A DNA stretch of 64,000 nucleotides from Pseudomonas sp. 7SR1 (GCF_900156465.1 NZ_LT707064.1:4355001-4419000), one strand, 5' to 3'. Positions 41,988 to 51,796 are shown, counted from the stretch's first letter. The notes: generated from the sequence alone by a model not told the origin. Numbers and translations are program-made.

Positions 41988-42180
41988 CTGTTGCCCGCCC
42001 TCTTCATCAAGCGCTTCCTTTTGCTCATGTCAGGAAGGAAGAACCATCATGGCTCTACCAGTGAGACCTAAAAATAGCACCTGAAAATGAATGTCATGTG
42101 GCTTTTTTCAGTCCATTTTGCGATTGGTTCACTTTTTTTTGATCTGCATCATGACTTGGGCATTTGAAATCATATTGCCA

Positions 42181-43644
42181 TCATTGGCGGGGTGGGGACG
42201 CTTCAACCTCCCGAAACGGCTCTGGGACGCGGCTTCGCAAGGCAATGCCCAAAGCCAGGACCAGCAATAATGAAGCGACGGCGAAGGTGAAATTCAGGCC
42301 GTTGGTGACCGCTTGGGCAGTGGCCGCGCCGATACCGTTCGTCGGCAGCGCGGCGGCGAAGACCGCGCCGAGCACCGAAGCGCCGGTGAAGAACCCCAGA
42401 TTGCGCGACAGGTTGAGCAGCGCGGAGATGACGCCACGCCTGCTGGCGGGGATTTCGGCCATCACCGCTGTGTTGTTGGCGGTCTGACACAGTGCGTAGC
42501 CCACGGTGGTCACCATGATCGTCGCGATGTAGCCGGTCGTTCCCAAAGACGCTGACAACAGCGTCAGCCCGACGCAGCCGAGCAGCATGATCGCCAGCCC
42601 GATCAACCGTATCGTGCCCGCGCCGAACCGGTCCACCAGGCGCCCGGCAGGCACCCCGCTCAACGCGGTTGTGGCGGGTCCGACGGCCAGGGCCAGCCCC
42701 ACCTGGGTCGCCGGTAGGCCAAGGGCGATGGCCAGGTAGAACGGCCCCACCAGCAGGGTCGCCATCATCACCGTCGCCACCAGGGCGTTGGTGGCCAGGC
42801 CACCGACCATGGGGCGATCACGCAACAGCCCCAGGGGAATCAATGGCGATATGGCTTGCTTCTGGACCCGGATGAACAACCCCACGCACAGGGCGGCCAG
42901 CGCCAGCAAGGCGGCATGAGTCCCGTCGAAATGCCCGCGACCCTGGGTCATGGCCAGCGCGTAGGCGCCCAGGGCCATCGCCAGCAACACCGTGCCGGGG
43001 ATATCGAAGCGGATGCTGTCGGTGCTGGTCGCGCTGGCGCGTGCAGGCAGGAAGCGCCAGGCGAGCAGCAGCGTCAGCAGCCCCAAGGGGACGTTCAGCA
43101 GGAAGATCGCCTGCCAGCCGAACCCCTCGATCAGCGTGCCCCCCAGGGAAGGGCCAAGGGCCGTACCCACCGCCGACAGGGTGCCCAGCAGCCCCATGGC
43201 GCTGCCGGTCCGGTCCTTGTCGACCAATTCGCCCACCAGGGCCAGGGTCAACGTCATCATGATGGCCGCCCCCAGGCCTTGAAAGGCTCGTCCCGCGACC
43301 AGCCACCCCAGGGACGGTGCGAGGCCGCACACGGCTGAGGCCAGGGTAAACAGCAGGATCCCGGCCAGCAGCAGTCTGCGTCGCCCCAGCAAGTCCCCCA
43401 GGCGCCCGACGCTGACGATCAAGGTGGTGATCGCCAGCAGATAAGCCAGCACCACCCATTGCACCGCCTGAAACGATGCATTCAGCCCGTGGGCCAGCGC
43501 CGGCAAGGCCACTGCAGCGACACTGGCGCCGAGAGAAGCCAGGAGCGTCGCCAGCGCAAGGCTGGACAGCGCCCAGCGTGGCCAGGCCGTGGTCCGAGGA
43601 GATGTGTCGAGTGGCGGGCACTGTTGCGTATTGACTGGCTTCAT
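42181..43644 (-). CDS. MFS transporter, DHA2 (14-TMS) drug exporter type
   Basis: 487 residues with about 14 hydrophobic helices. Family motifs include SLGASVAAVALPALAHGL (motif D1 region), VSVGRLGDLLGRRRLLLAG (motif A) and VGTALGPSLGGTLIEGFGWQAIFLLNVP (motif C plus the W-x-x-I-F-x-x-N-x-P element). It should export small molecules with proton antiport at the inner membrane. It is divergent from a LysR-type regulator 134 bp away, the typical arrangement for regulator-controlled efflux genes. Confidence 0.92.
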   Translation of the reverse strand: MKPVNTQQCPPLDTSPRTTAWPRWALSSLALATLLASLGASVAAVALPALAHGLNASFQAVQWVVLAYLLAITTLIVSVGRLGDLLGRRRLLLAGILLFTLASAVCGLAPSLGWLVAGRAFQGLGAAIMMTLTLALVGELVDKDRTGSAMGLLGTLSAVGTALGPSLGGTLIEGFGWQAIFLLNVPLGLLTLLLAWRFLPARASATSTDSIRFDIPGTVLLAMALGAYALAMTQGRGHFDGTHAALLALAALCVGLFIRVQKQAISPLIPLGLLRDRPMVGGLATNALVATVMMATLLVGPFYLAIALGLPATQVGLALAVGPATTALSGVPAGRLVDRFGAGTIRLIGLAIMLLGCVGLTLLSASLGTTGYIATIMVTTVGYALCQTANNTAVMAEIPASRRGVISALLNLSRNLGFFTGASVLGAVFAAALPTNGIGAATAQAVTNGLNFTFAVASLLLVLALGIALRSRVPEPFREVEASPPRQ

Positions 43645-43778
43645 CGCGGTTCCTCTGTCTGCGGCTTTCCTGAAATGGAGCTGTCAGAACGGTACGCCCA
43701 GGCTTAACATGGCGGAAGACGCAGCATTTGCACTTTATAGCTGCATACGACGCCATCTCTTAGTACAGGGCCGTGCGA

Positions 43779-44693
43779 ATGTCCGTTCCAGACCTCAACC
43801 TGCTGATCACCCTCGATGCATTGCTGTCGGAGGGCAGTGTGGCCCGTGCCGCCAAGCGGCTGCGGCTCAGCCCGTCGGCGATGAGCCGGGCACTGGCACG
43901 GTTGCGGGACACCTTGGCAGACCCGCTGCTGGTGCGGGCCGGGCGAGGGTTGGTCCCCACGCCACGGGCGCTGGCGTTGCGCGAGCAGGTCGCACAGTTG
44001 GTACAGGATGCCCAGGCTGTGCTGCGCCCCGTGCAGATTCCGGACCTGCGACGGTTGAGCCGGACCTTCACCTTGCGCACCCGTGAAGGGTTCGTGGAAA
44101 ACTTCGCGGCGGACCTCATCGCCCGCATCGCCGAGCAGGCGCCTGGCGTGCGGTTGCGCTTCGTGGATAAGGCCAACAAGGACAGCACGGCCCTGCGCGA
44201 GGGCAGCGTGGACCTGGAAACCGCTGTCGTGGACCAGGACACCGGCCCCGAATTGAGAACCCAGGCGTTGTTCACAGACCGTTTCGTCGGGGTGGTGCGC
44301 GTGGGGCATCCGCTGAGCCTGGCCCAGGTCAGCGTCGCCGACTACGTGGCGGGCGGGCATATCGGGGTTTCCCTGCGCGACCTCGATCACGGCCCCATCG
44401 ACCGCGCGCTGGCAGCGTCGAACCTGTCGCGAGACATCGCTATCACGGTCCCCGGGTTTTCCACGGCCCTGGGGCTTGCCGGTGCCAGCGACCTGATCGC
44501 CACCGTGCCCGAACGCTACACCGAGCGGCTTCGCGTCGGCTTGCACAGTTTTGCGCTGCCGTTTGCGGTGCCGTCCTTCACGATAGCCATGCTCTGGCAC
44601 CCACGGATGGAGGCCGACCCCGGGCATCGTTGGCTTCGAGGTTGCCTGCGAGAAGTCTGCGCGGCGAAAGTCGGTGAACACGAAAAGCCTTGA
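43779..44693 (+). CDS. LysR family transcriptional regulator
   Basis: About 304 residues. The N-terminal helix-turn-helix (DLNLLITLDALLSEGSVARAAKRLRLSPSAMSRAL type) is followed by an effector domain of NodD/YbeF-like LysR proteins. GTG 43773 or ATG 43779 may be the start. It is divergent from the DHA2 exporter and is its likely regulator (inference from arrangement). Confidence 0.92.
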   Translation: MSVPDLNLLITLDALLSEGSVARAAKRLRLSPSAMSRALARLRDTLADPLLVRAGRGLVPTPRALALREQVAQLVQDAQAVLRPVQIPDLRRLSRTFTLRTREGFVENFAADLIARIAEQAPGVRLRFVDKANKDSTALREGSVDLETAVVDQDTGPELRTQALFTDRFVGVVRVGHPLSLAQVSVADYVAGGHIGVSLRDLDHGPIDRALAASNLSRDIAITVPGFSTALGLAGASDLIATVPERYTERLRVGLHSFALPFAVPSFTIAMLWHPRMEADPGHRWLRGCLREVCAAKVGEHEKP

Positions 44694-45095
44694 TGCTCCT
44701 TACATGCGTTGAAAACCGCCTCGCCTGACCTTCGTCCCAAGAGTTTTCGTAGAGTGCTTGGTAGATATTGATTAATAGCGTTTCGCTGGCACTTAGTTGT
44801 TGAAACTGCGACGGGTTTCGCCAAGTCGTGTTTATCGATATTTAATATTTAAATAGGATTTTGTCCGACAATCCTAAACGAAATTCGATAAGCGCCCGTA
44901 TTAACGGGGACAGCGCCGCGTACCCGGCTTAGTTGCTTGAACGGGTGCTTTGCGGGTTCGAAAAAATTCGCTAGACGTTTGATTTCGAATTGTGTCAGTT
45001 TTCTTGCGTCCTCAATTGGGCGAGTGATTGGACGATCTCGCCAGAGATTGTCTGTCTGACAAAAACTGTTCCATTGCAAACAAGGAAGTGTGTTT
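44694..45095. other. 402-bp intergenic region upstream of aprA
   Basis: Markedly AT-richer than its surroundings, especially 44820-44870. It must carry the aprA promoter. No convincing gene is present; the leader ends with an RsmA-type motif over the aprA ribosome-binding site. Confidence 0.7.
45080..45089 (+). promoter_or_regulatory. RsmA/CsrA-binding motif over the aprA ribosome-binding site
   Basis: ACAAGGAAGT matches the consensus (A/U)CANGGANG(U/A) at every position and includes the Shine-Dalgarno AGGAAG, which ends six to seven bases before ATG 45096. In related fluorescent pseudomonads aprA is repressed by RsmA/RsmE and relieved by GacA-dependent small RNAs; the sequence fits that model. 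Binding is not shown here. Confidence 0.7.
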
Positions 45096-46553
45096 ATGTC
45101 GAAAATCAAAACCAGCGCCATTGATTCTGCCGATCAACTCCTGTGGGCTCCGCAGCCCTTGGCCGCCCCCAGTACCGCATTCAACCAGATCAATAATTTC
45201 AGCCATCAATATGACCGGGGTGGGGACCTGACCATCAACGGCAAGCCTTCGTATTCCGTGGATGAAGCCGCCACCCAGTTGCTGCGTGATGGCGCGGCCT
45301 ACCAGGATCGGGACGGCAGCGGCAAGATCGAGCTGACCTATACCTTTCTGACCTCTGCCTCCTCGAGCACCATGAACAAGCACGGGATCAGCGGTTTCAG
45401 CCAGTTCAGCGCCCAGCAGAAAGGCCAGGCGGTCCTGGCCATGCAGTCCTGGTCGGATGTTGCCAACGTCACGTTTACCGAAAGGGCCAGCGGCGGCGAC
45501 GGCCACATGACCTTCGGCAACTACAGCAGCGGCCAGGACGGTGCGGCGGCCTTCGCCTACCTCCCTGGTACCGGCGCGGGGTATGACGGGACGTCCTGGT
45601 ACCTGATCAACAGCAGCTACACCCAGAACAAGAACCCGGACCTCAACAACTACGGTCGCCAGACCCTGACCCACGAGATCGGCCACACCCTTGGCCTGGC
45701 CCACCCCGGCGACTACAACGCCGGTGAAGGCAGCCCGTCCTACGATGATGTCACGTATGCCGAGGACACCCGCGGCTACAGCCTCATGAGCTACTGGAGC
45801 GAAAGCAATACCGACCAGAACTTCAGCAAGGGCGGGGTCGAGGCCTATGCTTCCGGACCGTTGATGGACGACATCGCCGCCATCCAGAAACTCTACGGGG
45901 CCAACACCAGCACCCGTACCGGCGATACGACCTACGGCTTCAATTCCAATACCGGTCGCGATTTCCTCAGCGCTTCGTCATCGTCGGACAAGGTGGTGTT
46001 TTCGGTATGGGACGCGGGCGGACGCGATACGCTGGACTTCTCCGGCTTCACCCAGAACCAGAAGATCAATCTCAACGATGCCTCGTTCTCTGACGTTGGC
46101 GGCATGGTCGGCAACGTGTCCATCGCCCAGGGCGCAACCATCGAAAACGCCATTGGCGGCTCGGGCAGCGACCTGCTGATCGGCAATGAAGTGGCCAACG
46201 AGCTCAAGGGTGGTGCCGGCAGCGACATCCTGTGGGGCGCGGGCGGCGCGGACAAGCTGTGGGGCGGTTCGGGCTCGGACACCTTCGTGTTCGCGGCCAG
46301 TTCCGACTCGCGTCCGGGCGCCACGGACCAGATCCTCGATTTCGTCAGTGGCCTGGACAAGATCGACCTGACGGGCATCACCAACGGCGCAGGCCTGCAT
46401 TTCGTCAATGCCTTCACCGGTGCGGCGGGCGATGCGGTGCTCTCGACCTCGGGTGGCAATAGCGTACTGGCGGTGGACTTCTCCGGCCATGGCGTGGCTG
46501 ACTTCCTGGTCAGCACCGTCGGCCAGGCAGCCGTCTCGGACATCGTGGCCTGA
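45096..46553 (+). CDS. aprA: Alkaline metalloprotease AprA (serralysin)
   Basis: 485 residues. The zinc site [11 protein letters not shown] starts at His193 (His193, His197, His203, catalytic Glu194), and the Met-turn SLMSYW follows. After residue 250 the RTX calcium-binding repeats [24 protein letters not shown] and GGSGSDTF lead to the C-terminal secretion signal ending DIVA. There is no N-terminal signal peptide, as expected for a type I secreted protease with a short propeptide. It is exported by the AprD-AprE-AprF machine encoded just downstream and inhibited in the periplasm by AprI. Confidence 0.97.
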   Translation: MSKIKTSAIDSADQLLWAPQPLAAPSTAFNQINNFSHQYDRGGDLTINGKPSYSVDEAATQLLRDGAAYQDRDGSGKIELTYTFLTSASSSTMNKHGISGFSQFSAQQKGQAVLAMQSWSDVANVTFTERASGGDGHMTFGNYSSGQDGAAAFAYLPGTGAGYDGTSWYLINSSYTQNKNPDLNNYGRQTLTHEIGHTLGLAHPGDYNAGEGSPSYDDVTYAEDTRGYSLMSYWSESNTDQNFSKGGVEAYASGPLMDDIAAIQKLYGANTSTRTGDTTYGFNSNTGRDFLSASSSSDKVVFSVWDAGGRDTLDFSGFTQNQKINLNDASFSDVGGMVGNVSIAQGATIENAIGGSGSDLLIGNEVANELKGGAGSDILWGAGGADKLWGGSGSDTFVFAASSDSRPGATDQILDFVSGLDKIDLTGITNGAGLHFVNAFTGAAGDAVLSTSGGNSVLAVDFSGHGVADFLVSTVGQAAVSDIVA

Positions 46554-46561
46554 TATCGCTA

Positions 46562-46619
46562 CCCTGGGGCGCTGGCGCTGGTCGTGTTGAAGACGCACGG
46601 CTGGCGCCAGCCCCCAGGG
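46562..46619 (+). terminator. Long stem-loop between aprA and aprI
   Basis: Arms of about 16-17 bases (CCCTGGGG...GGCGC and GCGCC...CCCCAGGG, one bulged base) with a roughly 24-base loop, starting eight bases after the aprA stop. No T tract follows, so it probably acts as an attenuator or mRNA-stabilising stem giving more aprA than downstream message (inference). Confidence 0.5.
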
Positions 46620-46638
46620 GCAGCGTTGGAATCAAGAA

Positions 46639-47076
46639 ATGAGTAGAAATTCCATGCACCGTAGCGCCCCGGCAATCGCCTGGCTACTCGCTACCTCGCT
46701 ATCGCTTTTTGGAGAAGTCGCCATGGCACGCAGCCTGTTGCTAGCAGAACCCTCACAGTTGGCTGGTGTCTGGCGGGCCGTCTTGTCTGGCCCCCAGGAA
46801 AATGCGCCGGCCCAGGCATTGCAGGACAAACCGTCCAACACTTGCACGATCGAGCTCAACGCGGACCAGAGCCTGGGCGGCCAGACCGATTGCCTGGGTC
46901 ACTGGCTCGGAGATGAACCGGTGCATTGGTTCCCCGAACCCGATGGGCTTTCGCTGATCGGCAAACAGAATGCCCGGACACATCTGGGATTGCGCCAGAC
47001 GGACCATTACCAGGTGACGCTGAAATCCGGATTGAAAATCCTGCTTGAACGCGATATCCCGCAAAGCGCGCGTTAA
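46639..47076 (+). CDS. aprI: AprI, periplasmic serralysin inhibitor (Inh family)
   Basis: 145 residues including a signal peptide to about residue 30 (cut after VAMA). The mature N-terminus RSLLLAEPSQLAGVW matches the strand that inserts into the protease cleft; in other Inh proteins it begins with Ser-Ser, here with Arg. The conserved Cys pair (TCTIEL and TDCLGHW) is kept and should form the single disulphide. It protects the periplasm from AprA. ATG 46639 and 46654 are both possible starts. Confidence 0.9.
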   Translation: MSRNSMHRSAPAIAWLLATSLSLFGEVAMARSLLLAEPSQLAGVWRAVLSGPQENAPAQALQDKPSNTCTIELNADQSLGGQTDCLGHWLGDEPVHWFPEPDGLSLIGKQNARTHLGLRQTDHYQVTLKSGLKILLERDIPQSAR

Positions 47077-47160
47077 ATCGTTCGTACAATATCGCCGATT
47101 TGCACTCGCTTGTTTGAACAGGTGCGAACAGGGGTGTGTGCCACTTGAATGAGTAGGGGT

Positions 47161-47204
47161 TGCACGAAAAATTGCCGAGGGACGATCAGGCACTTTTCGT
47201 ACAA
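47161..47204. repeat. Interspersed palindrome, TTCGTAC type, copy 2
   Basis: Left arm TTGCACGAAAA, spacer of about 23 bases and right arm TTTTCGTACAA in the aprI-aprD gap. The right arm and following CCTG resemble copy 1 at 11864-11899. Confidence 0.5.
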
Positions 47205-47270
47205 AGCCTGGAAGATTGGCAAGTTGCAGAGTTATCAACTCACTGGCAAAGCCAACAGCAAGGAAGATCG

Positions 47271-49046
47271 ATGAACATGGCAAGGAGCGCTGCCGCGCTG
47301 CCGCTGATTAAAGCGCTGGGCGATTATAAGAATATTCTGTTGAGTGTCGGTTGTTTTACTGCGCTGATTAATGTCCTGATGCTGGCACCTTCGATATATA
47401 TGCTTCAGGTGTACGATCGCGGGCTGTCTTCGCAAAACGAAACCACATTGGTGATGTTGTCGTTGATGGTGGTGGGGTTTTTCGTGTTCATCGGGCTGTT
47501 GGAAATGGTCCGCAGTTTCATCGTCATCCGCATTGGCAGCCAACTGGAGCGGCGCTTCAACCTCCAGGTCTACAAGGCCGCGTTCGAGCGCAACCTGTTC
47601 CAGGGCGAAGGCAACGCCGGCCAATCCCTGGGCGACCTGACCCATATTCGCCAGTTCGTCACCGGGCCGGCGCTGTTCGCCTTCTTCGATGCACCGTGGT
47701 TCCCGATCTATCTACTGGTGATCTACCTGTTCAATGTCTGGCTCGGCGTGTTCGCCACCGTCGGCACTTTGTTGCTTATCGGCCTGGCCTGCCTGAACGA
47801 AATCATGACCAGCAAGCCGTTGGGGCAGGCCAGCGGTTATTCGCAGCAGTCCAGCCAATTGGCCACCAGCCACCTGCACAACGCCGAATCCATCCAGGCC
47901 ATGGGCATGCTCGACGCCTTGCGCAATCGTTGGTTTGCCGTGCACTCGCGTTTTCTCGGCCTGCAGAACCAGGCCAGCGATACTGGCGCGGTGATCAGCG
48001 CCTTCAGCAAGACCCTGCGCCTGTGCCTGCAATCCCTGGCACTGGGATTGGGCGCGGTGCTGGTGATCAAGGGCGACATGACCGCCGGCATGATGATCGC
48101 CGGCTCGATCCTGATGGGCCGGGTGCTGAGCCCCATCGATCAGTTGATTGCAGTATGGAAGCAGTGGAGCGGTGCCAAATTGGCTTATCGCCGTCTGGAC
48201 GCGCTGTTGCGCGCCTACCCGCCCCAGGACGACACGATGCCATTGCCACCGCCCAAGGGCCAGGTGAGCTTCGAACAGGTCAGCGCCGGGCCTCCCGGAC
48301 GACGCCAGGCGACCTTGCATCACGTCAGCTTCGGTCTTGCCGCCGGGGAAGTGCTCGGGGTGCTGGGCGCCTCGGGGTCCGGCAAGTCCACCCTGGCCCG
48401 GGCGCTGGTGGGGGTATGGCCGCTCCTGGGGGGCACGGTGCGGCTCGACGGGGCCGATATCCATCGCTGGAACCGCGACCAGCTGGGCCCGTACATCGGC
48501 TACCTGCCCCAGGACATCGAGCTGTTCAGCGGCACCATCGCCGAGAATATCGCCCGGTTTCGCGAGGCCGATCCGCAGAAGGTCGTTGCCGCCGCGCAGC
48601 AGGCCGGCGTGCATGAGCTGATCCTGCGCATGCCCCAAGGCTACGACACGCTGCTTGGAGAGGACGGCGGCGGCTTGTCGGGTGGCCAGAAACAACGGGT
48701 GGCCCTGGCCCGGGCGATGTACGACCGGCCGAGCCTGGTGGTGCTCGACGAGCCCAATTCCAACCTCGACACCGTCGGCGAGGCCGCCCTGGCCAGCGCC
48801 ATTGCCCTGATGAAGGCCCAGGGCACCAGTGTCGTCCTGGTGACCCATCGTTCTTCGGCCCTGGCCCAGGCCGACAAGCTACTGGTGCTCAACGAAGGCC
48901 GGCTCCAGGCCTTCGGTCCGAGCCAGGACGTGCTGCGAGAGCTGTCCGGACAAGCCCAGGCCCCACGGGATAAGCCCCCGGCAGCGCCCAGCGGAGTGAG
49001 CATGAGCCGCCAGTATCACGCCAACCGCCAGCCCGGCAGCGTATGA
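47271..49046 (+). CDS. aprD: Type I secretion ABC transporter AprD
   Basis: 591 residues. Several N-terminal membrane helices (about 20-290) are followed by an ABC ATPase: Walker A GASGSGKSTLARAL, the Q-loop in YLPQDIELFSG, signature LSGGQKQRVALARA, Walker B LVVLDEPNSNLD and the H-loop VTHR. There is no peptidase domain. With AprE and AprF it forms the one-step export channel for AprA and probably the RTX lipase. ATG 47271 is preceded by CAAGGAAG; the frame upstream is not coding. Confidence 0.96.
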   Translation: MNMARSAAALPLIKALGDYKNILLSVGCFTALINVLMLAPSIYMLQVYDRGLSSQNETTLVMLSLMVVGFFVFIGLLEMVRSFIVIRIGSQLERRFNLQVYKAAFERNLFQGEGNAGQSLGDLTHIRQFVTGPALFAFFDAPWFPIYLLVIYLFNVWLGVFATVGTLLLIGLACLNEIMTSKPLGQASGYSQQSSQLATSHLHNAESIQAMGMLDALRNRWFAVHSRFLGLQNQASDTGAVISAFSKTLRLCLQSLALGLGAVLVIKGDMTAGMMIAGSILMGRVLSPIDQLIAVWKQWSGAKLAYRRLDALLRAYPPQDDTMPLPPPKGQVSFEQVSAGPPGRRQATLHHVSFGLAAGEVLGVLGASGSGKSTLARALVGVWPLLGGTVRLDGADIHRWNRDQLGPYIGYLPQDIELFSGTIAENIARFREADPQKVVAAAQQAGVHELILRMPQGYDTLLGEDGGGLSGGQKQRVALARAMYDRPSLVVLDEPNSNLDTVGEAALASAIALMKAQGTSVVLVTHRSSALAQADKLLVLNEGRLQAFGPSQDVLRELSGQAQAPRDKPPAAPSGVSMSRQYHANRQPGSV

Positions 49047-50389
49047 ACAAGGATCGCGATATGAGCCTCGAACATTCTTCGCGCTCGGGACAACACCTCG
49101 AGCGTCCCGAACGCGACGCCCGTTTTTTTACCCGCATGGGCTGGGCATTGGCGCTCATCGGCGCGGGCAGTTTTTTCACCTGGGCCAGCCTGGCGCCCCT
49201 GGACCAGGGCATCGCCGTGCAAGGCACCGTGGTGGTCTCAGGCAAGCGCAAGGCCGTGCAGTCGATGAGCAGCGGCGTGGTGAGCCGGATCCTGGTGCGT
49301 GAAGGCGAGGCGGTCAGGCAGGGCCAGGCGCTGTTCCGGCTTGACCAGACCCAGGCCGCTGCCGATGTGCAATCGCTGCAGGCCCAGTACCGCATGGCCC
49401 GGGCCAGCCTGGCGCGCTGGCAAAGCGAGCGGGACAACCTGGGCCAGGTGAGCTTCCCGTCAGAGTTGGGCGATGACCTGGATCCCCGCCTGGCGTTGGT
49501 GCTCGAAGGCCAGCGCCAGCTGTTCAGCAGCCGCCGCGAGGCCTTTGCCCGGGAGCAGGCCGCGTTGTGCGCCAGCATCGATGGCGCCACGGCGCAACTG
49601 GCGGGCATGCGTCGGGCTCGCAGCGACTTGAGCGCCCAGGCCGATTCGCTGCGTTCGCAACTGAGTAACCTGCAACCTCTGGCGGACAATGGTTACATCC
49701 CGCGCAATCGCTTGCTGGAGTACCAGCGGCAATTGTCGCAGGTACAGCAGGAGCTGGCCCAGAACGCCGGTGAAAGCGGCCGGGTGGAGCAGGGCATCGT
49801 CGAGTCGCGCCTGAAGCTGCAACAGCATGGCGAGGAATACCAGAAGGAAGTGCGCAGCCAGTTGGCCGATGCCCAGCTCAAGAGCGAAACCCTGCAACAG
49901 CAATTGAAATCCGCCGGCTTCGAGCTGCAACACAGCGAGATCCTTGCCACCGCCGACGGCATCGCCGTCAACCTCGGGGTGCACACCGAAGGGGCGGTGG
50001 TGCGCCAGGGCGATACCTTGCTGGAAATCGTGCCCCAGGGCACGCGGCTGGAGGTGGAAGGGCATCTGCCGGTCAACCTGGTCGACAAGGTGGGGCTTGA
50101 TCTGCCGGTGGACATCCTCTTCACCGCCTTCAACCAGAACCGCACCCCCAGGGTCGCGGGCGAAGTCAGCCTGGTCTCGGCCGACCAGATGCTCGATGAG
50201 AAGACCGGCGAGCCGTATTACGTGCTGCGCAGCAATGTCGGCGAGCAGGCGCTGGAAAAGCTCAATGGCCTGGTGATCAAGCCTGGCATGCCGGCGCAGA
50301 TGTTCGTGCGCACCGGCGAGCGCTCGCTGCTCAACTACCTGTTCAAACCGCTGCTCGACCGAGCCGGCTCTGCGTTGACCGAAGAATAA
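49043..50389 (+). CDS. aprE: Type I secretion membrane fusion protein AprE (HlyD family)
   Basis: 448 residues with one N-terminal membrane helix (about 30-55), a lipoyl/barrel-sandwich half (SGVVSRILVREGEAVRQGQALFRLD), a long coiled coil (about 100-290) and the second half with DGIAVNLGVHTEGAVVRQGDTLLEIVPQG. It links AprD to AprF across the periplasm. Its start overlaps the aprD stop by four bases. Confidence 0.96.
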   Translation: MNKDRDMSLEHSSRSGQHLERPERDARFFTRMGWALALIGAGSFFTWASLAPLDQGIAVQGTVVVSGKRKAVQSMSSGVVSRILVREGEAVRQGQALFRLDQTQAAADVQSLQAQYRMARASLARWQSERDNLGQVSFPSELGDDLDPRLALVLEGQRQLFSSRREAFAREQAALCASIDGATAQLAGMRRARSDLSAQADSLRSQLSNLQPLADNGYIPRNRLLEYQRQLSQVQQELAQNAGESGRVEQGIVESRLKLQQHGEEYQKEVRSQLADAQLKSETLQQQLKSAGFELQHSEILATADGIAVNLGVHTEGAVVRQGDTLLEIVPQGTRLEVEGHLPVNLVDKVGLDLPVDILFTAFNQNRTPRVAGEVSLVSADQMLDEKTGEPYYVLRSNVGEQALEKLNGLVIKPGMPAQMFVRTGERSLLNYLFKPLLDRAGSALTEE

Positions 50390-50391
50390 GG

Positions 50392-51747
50392 ATGTCCGGT
50401 GGCATGAAGTATTTCCAGTGGTTGGCGGTGCTGGCCGTTTCCGCCTGCGGCAACGTCTGGGCCATGGGGCCATTCGAGATCTATGAGCAGGCCCTGCGCA
50501 ACGACCCGGTCTACCTCGGGGCTGTCAAGGAACGCGACGCGGGCCTGGAGAACCGCGCCATCGGCCGTGCGGGGCTGCTGCCTCACCTGGGTTACAGCTA
50601 TAACAAGGGGCGTAACCGATCCAAGGTGACCTATCTCAATGACCATGGCGCCAGTCAGCATGACAATCGCAACTACAGCAGCTACGGCTCCAGCCTGACC
50701 TTGCAACAGCCGCTGCTGGACTACGAGGCCTACGCGGCCTATCGCAAGGGTGTGGCGCAGGCATTGTTCGCCGATGAAAATTTCCGCAGCAAGAGCCAGG
50801 AGCTCCTGGTGCGGGTGCTGAGCCATTACACTCAGGCGCTGTTCGCCCAGGATCAGATCGACATCGCCCAGGCCAAGAAACGGGCGTTCGAACAGCAGTT
50901 CCGGCAGAACGAACACATGTTTCGCCAGGGCGAAGGCACGCGCACCGACATCCTCGAGGCCGAGTCGCGATACGAGCTGGCCATTGCCGAAGAAATCGAA
51001 GCCCGCGACGAGCAGGATGCCGCCTTGCGTGAGCTTGGCGCGCTGATCGGTGTGCCGGCGCTGGACATCGGCGACCTGGCGCCACTGAACGAGACCTTCC
51101 AGGTGTTCACCCTGCAACCGGCCAGTTTCGACAGCTGGCATGGCCTGGCGGTGAGCAACAACCCGACCCTGGCTTCCCAGCGCCAGGCGGTGGATGTGGC
51201 CCGCTTCGAAGTGGAACGCAACCGCGCCGGACACCTGCCCACCATCAGCGCTTATGCAACGATGCGTCAGAACGAGTCCGAAAGCGGCAACACCTATAAC
51301 CAGCGCTACGACACCAACACCATCGGCCTGGAAGTCAGCGTGCCGTTGTATGCCGGCGGCGGGGTCTCGGCGTCGACCCGCCAGGCCAGCCGCAACATGG
51401 AACAGGCCGAATACGAGCTGGATGCCAAGACCCGCGAAACCCTGATCGAGCTGCGCCGCCAGTTCAGCGCCTGTGTGTCGGGGGCGAACAAGCTGCGGGC
51501 CTACCAGAAAGCCCTGAGTTCCGCCGAAGCGCTGGTGGTCTCCACCCGGCAGAGCATCCTGGGCGGCGAACGGGTCAACCTCGATGCGCTCAATGCCGAA
51601 CAGCAGCTCTACACCACACGCCGCGACCTGGCCGAGGCCCGCTATGACTACCTCATGGCCTGGACCAAGTTGCACTACTACGCCGGCACCCTGGGGGAAC
51701 AGGACCTGGCGAAAGTGGACGAGGCCTTCGTGACACGGGGGCAATAG
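50392..51747 (+). CDS. aprF: Type I secretion outer-membrane channel AprF (TolC family)
   Basis: About 451 residues with a signal peptide (cut near NVWA, about residue 24) and the TolC-like two-repeat coiled-coil fold. It provides the outer-membrane exit duct for AprD-AprE. ATG 50392 follows aprE after two bases, but its ribosome-binding site overlaps the start; ATG 50404, four codons later, gives the same signal peptide and cannot be excluded. Confidence 0.94.
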   Translation: MSGGMKYFQWLAVLAVSACGNVWAMGPFEIYEQALRNDPVYLGAVKERDAGLENRAIGRAGLLPHLGYSYNKGRNRSKVTYLNDHGASQHDNRNYSSYGSSLTLQQPLLDYEAYAAYRKGVAQALFADENFRSKSQELLVRVLSHYTQALFAQDQIDIAQAKKRAFEQQFRQNEHMFRQGEGTRTDILEAESRYELAIAEEIEARDEQDAALRELGALIGVPALDIGDLAPLNETFQVFTLQPASFDSWHGLAVSNNPTLASQRQAVDVARFEVERNRAGHLPTISAYATMRQNESESGNTYNQRYDTNTIGLEVSVPLYAGGGVSASTRQASRNMEQAEYELDAKTRETLIELRRQFSACVSGANKLRAYQKALSSAEALVVSTRQSILGGERVNLDALNAEQQLYTTRRDLAEARYDYLMAWTKLHYYAGTLGEQDLAKVDEAFVTRGQ

Positions 51748-51796
51748 CCGACCAAGGCAACCCAAGGATTCTTGCAACAACTAAGGATGGTTCGTG

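Noticed and set aside
44765..44800. TGGCAC-type sequence upstream of aprA as a sigma-54 promoter
   Set aside because: The -24 like TGGCAC is present but the -12 GC element is missing at the required spacing.
44849..45121. 90-codon minus-strand frame across the aprA leader
   Set aside because: Runs through the AT-rich promoter region and into aprA, with no ribosome site and no recognisable sequence.
45096..46553. Repeated GGxGxD units in aprA and the lipase as a possible DNA repeat array or CRISPR
   Set aside because: They are nonapeptide RTX calcium-binding repeats within coding frames, with diverged DNA and no spacers.
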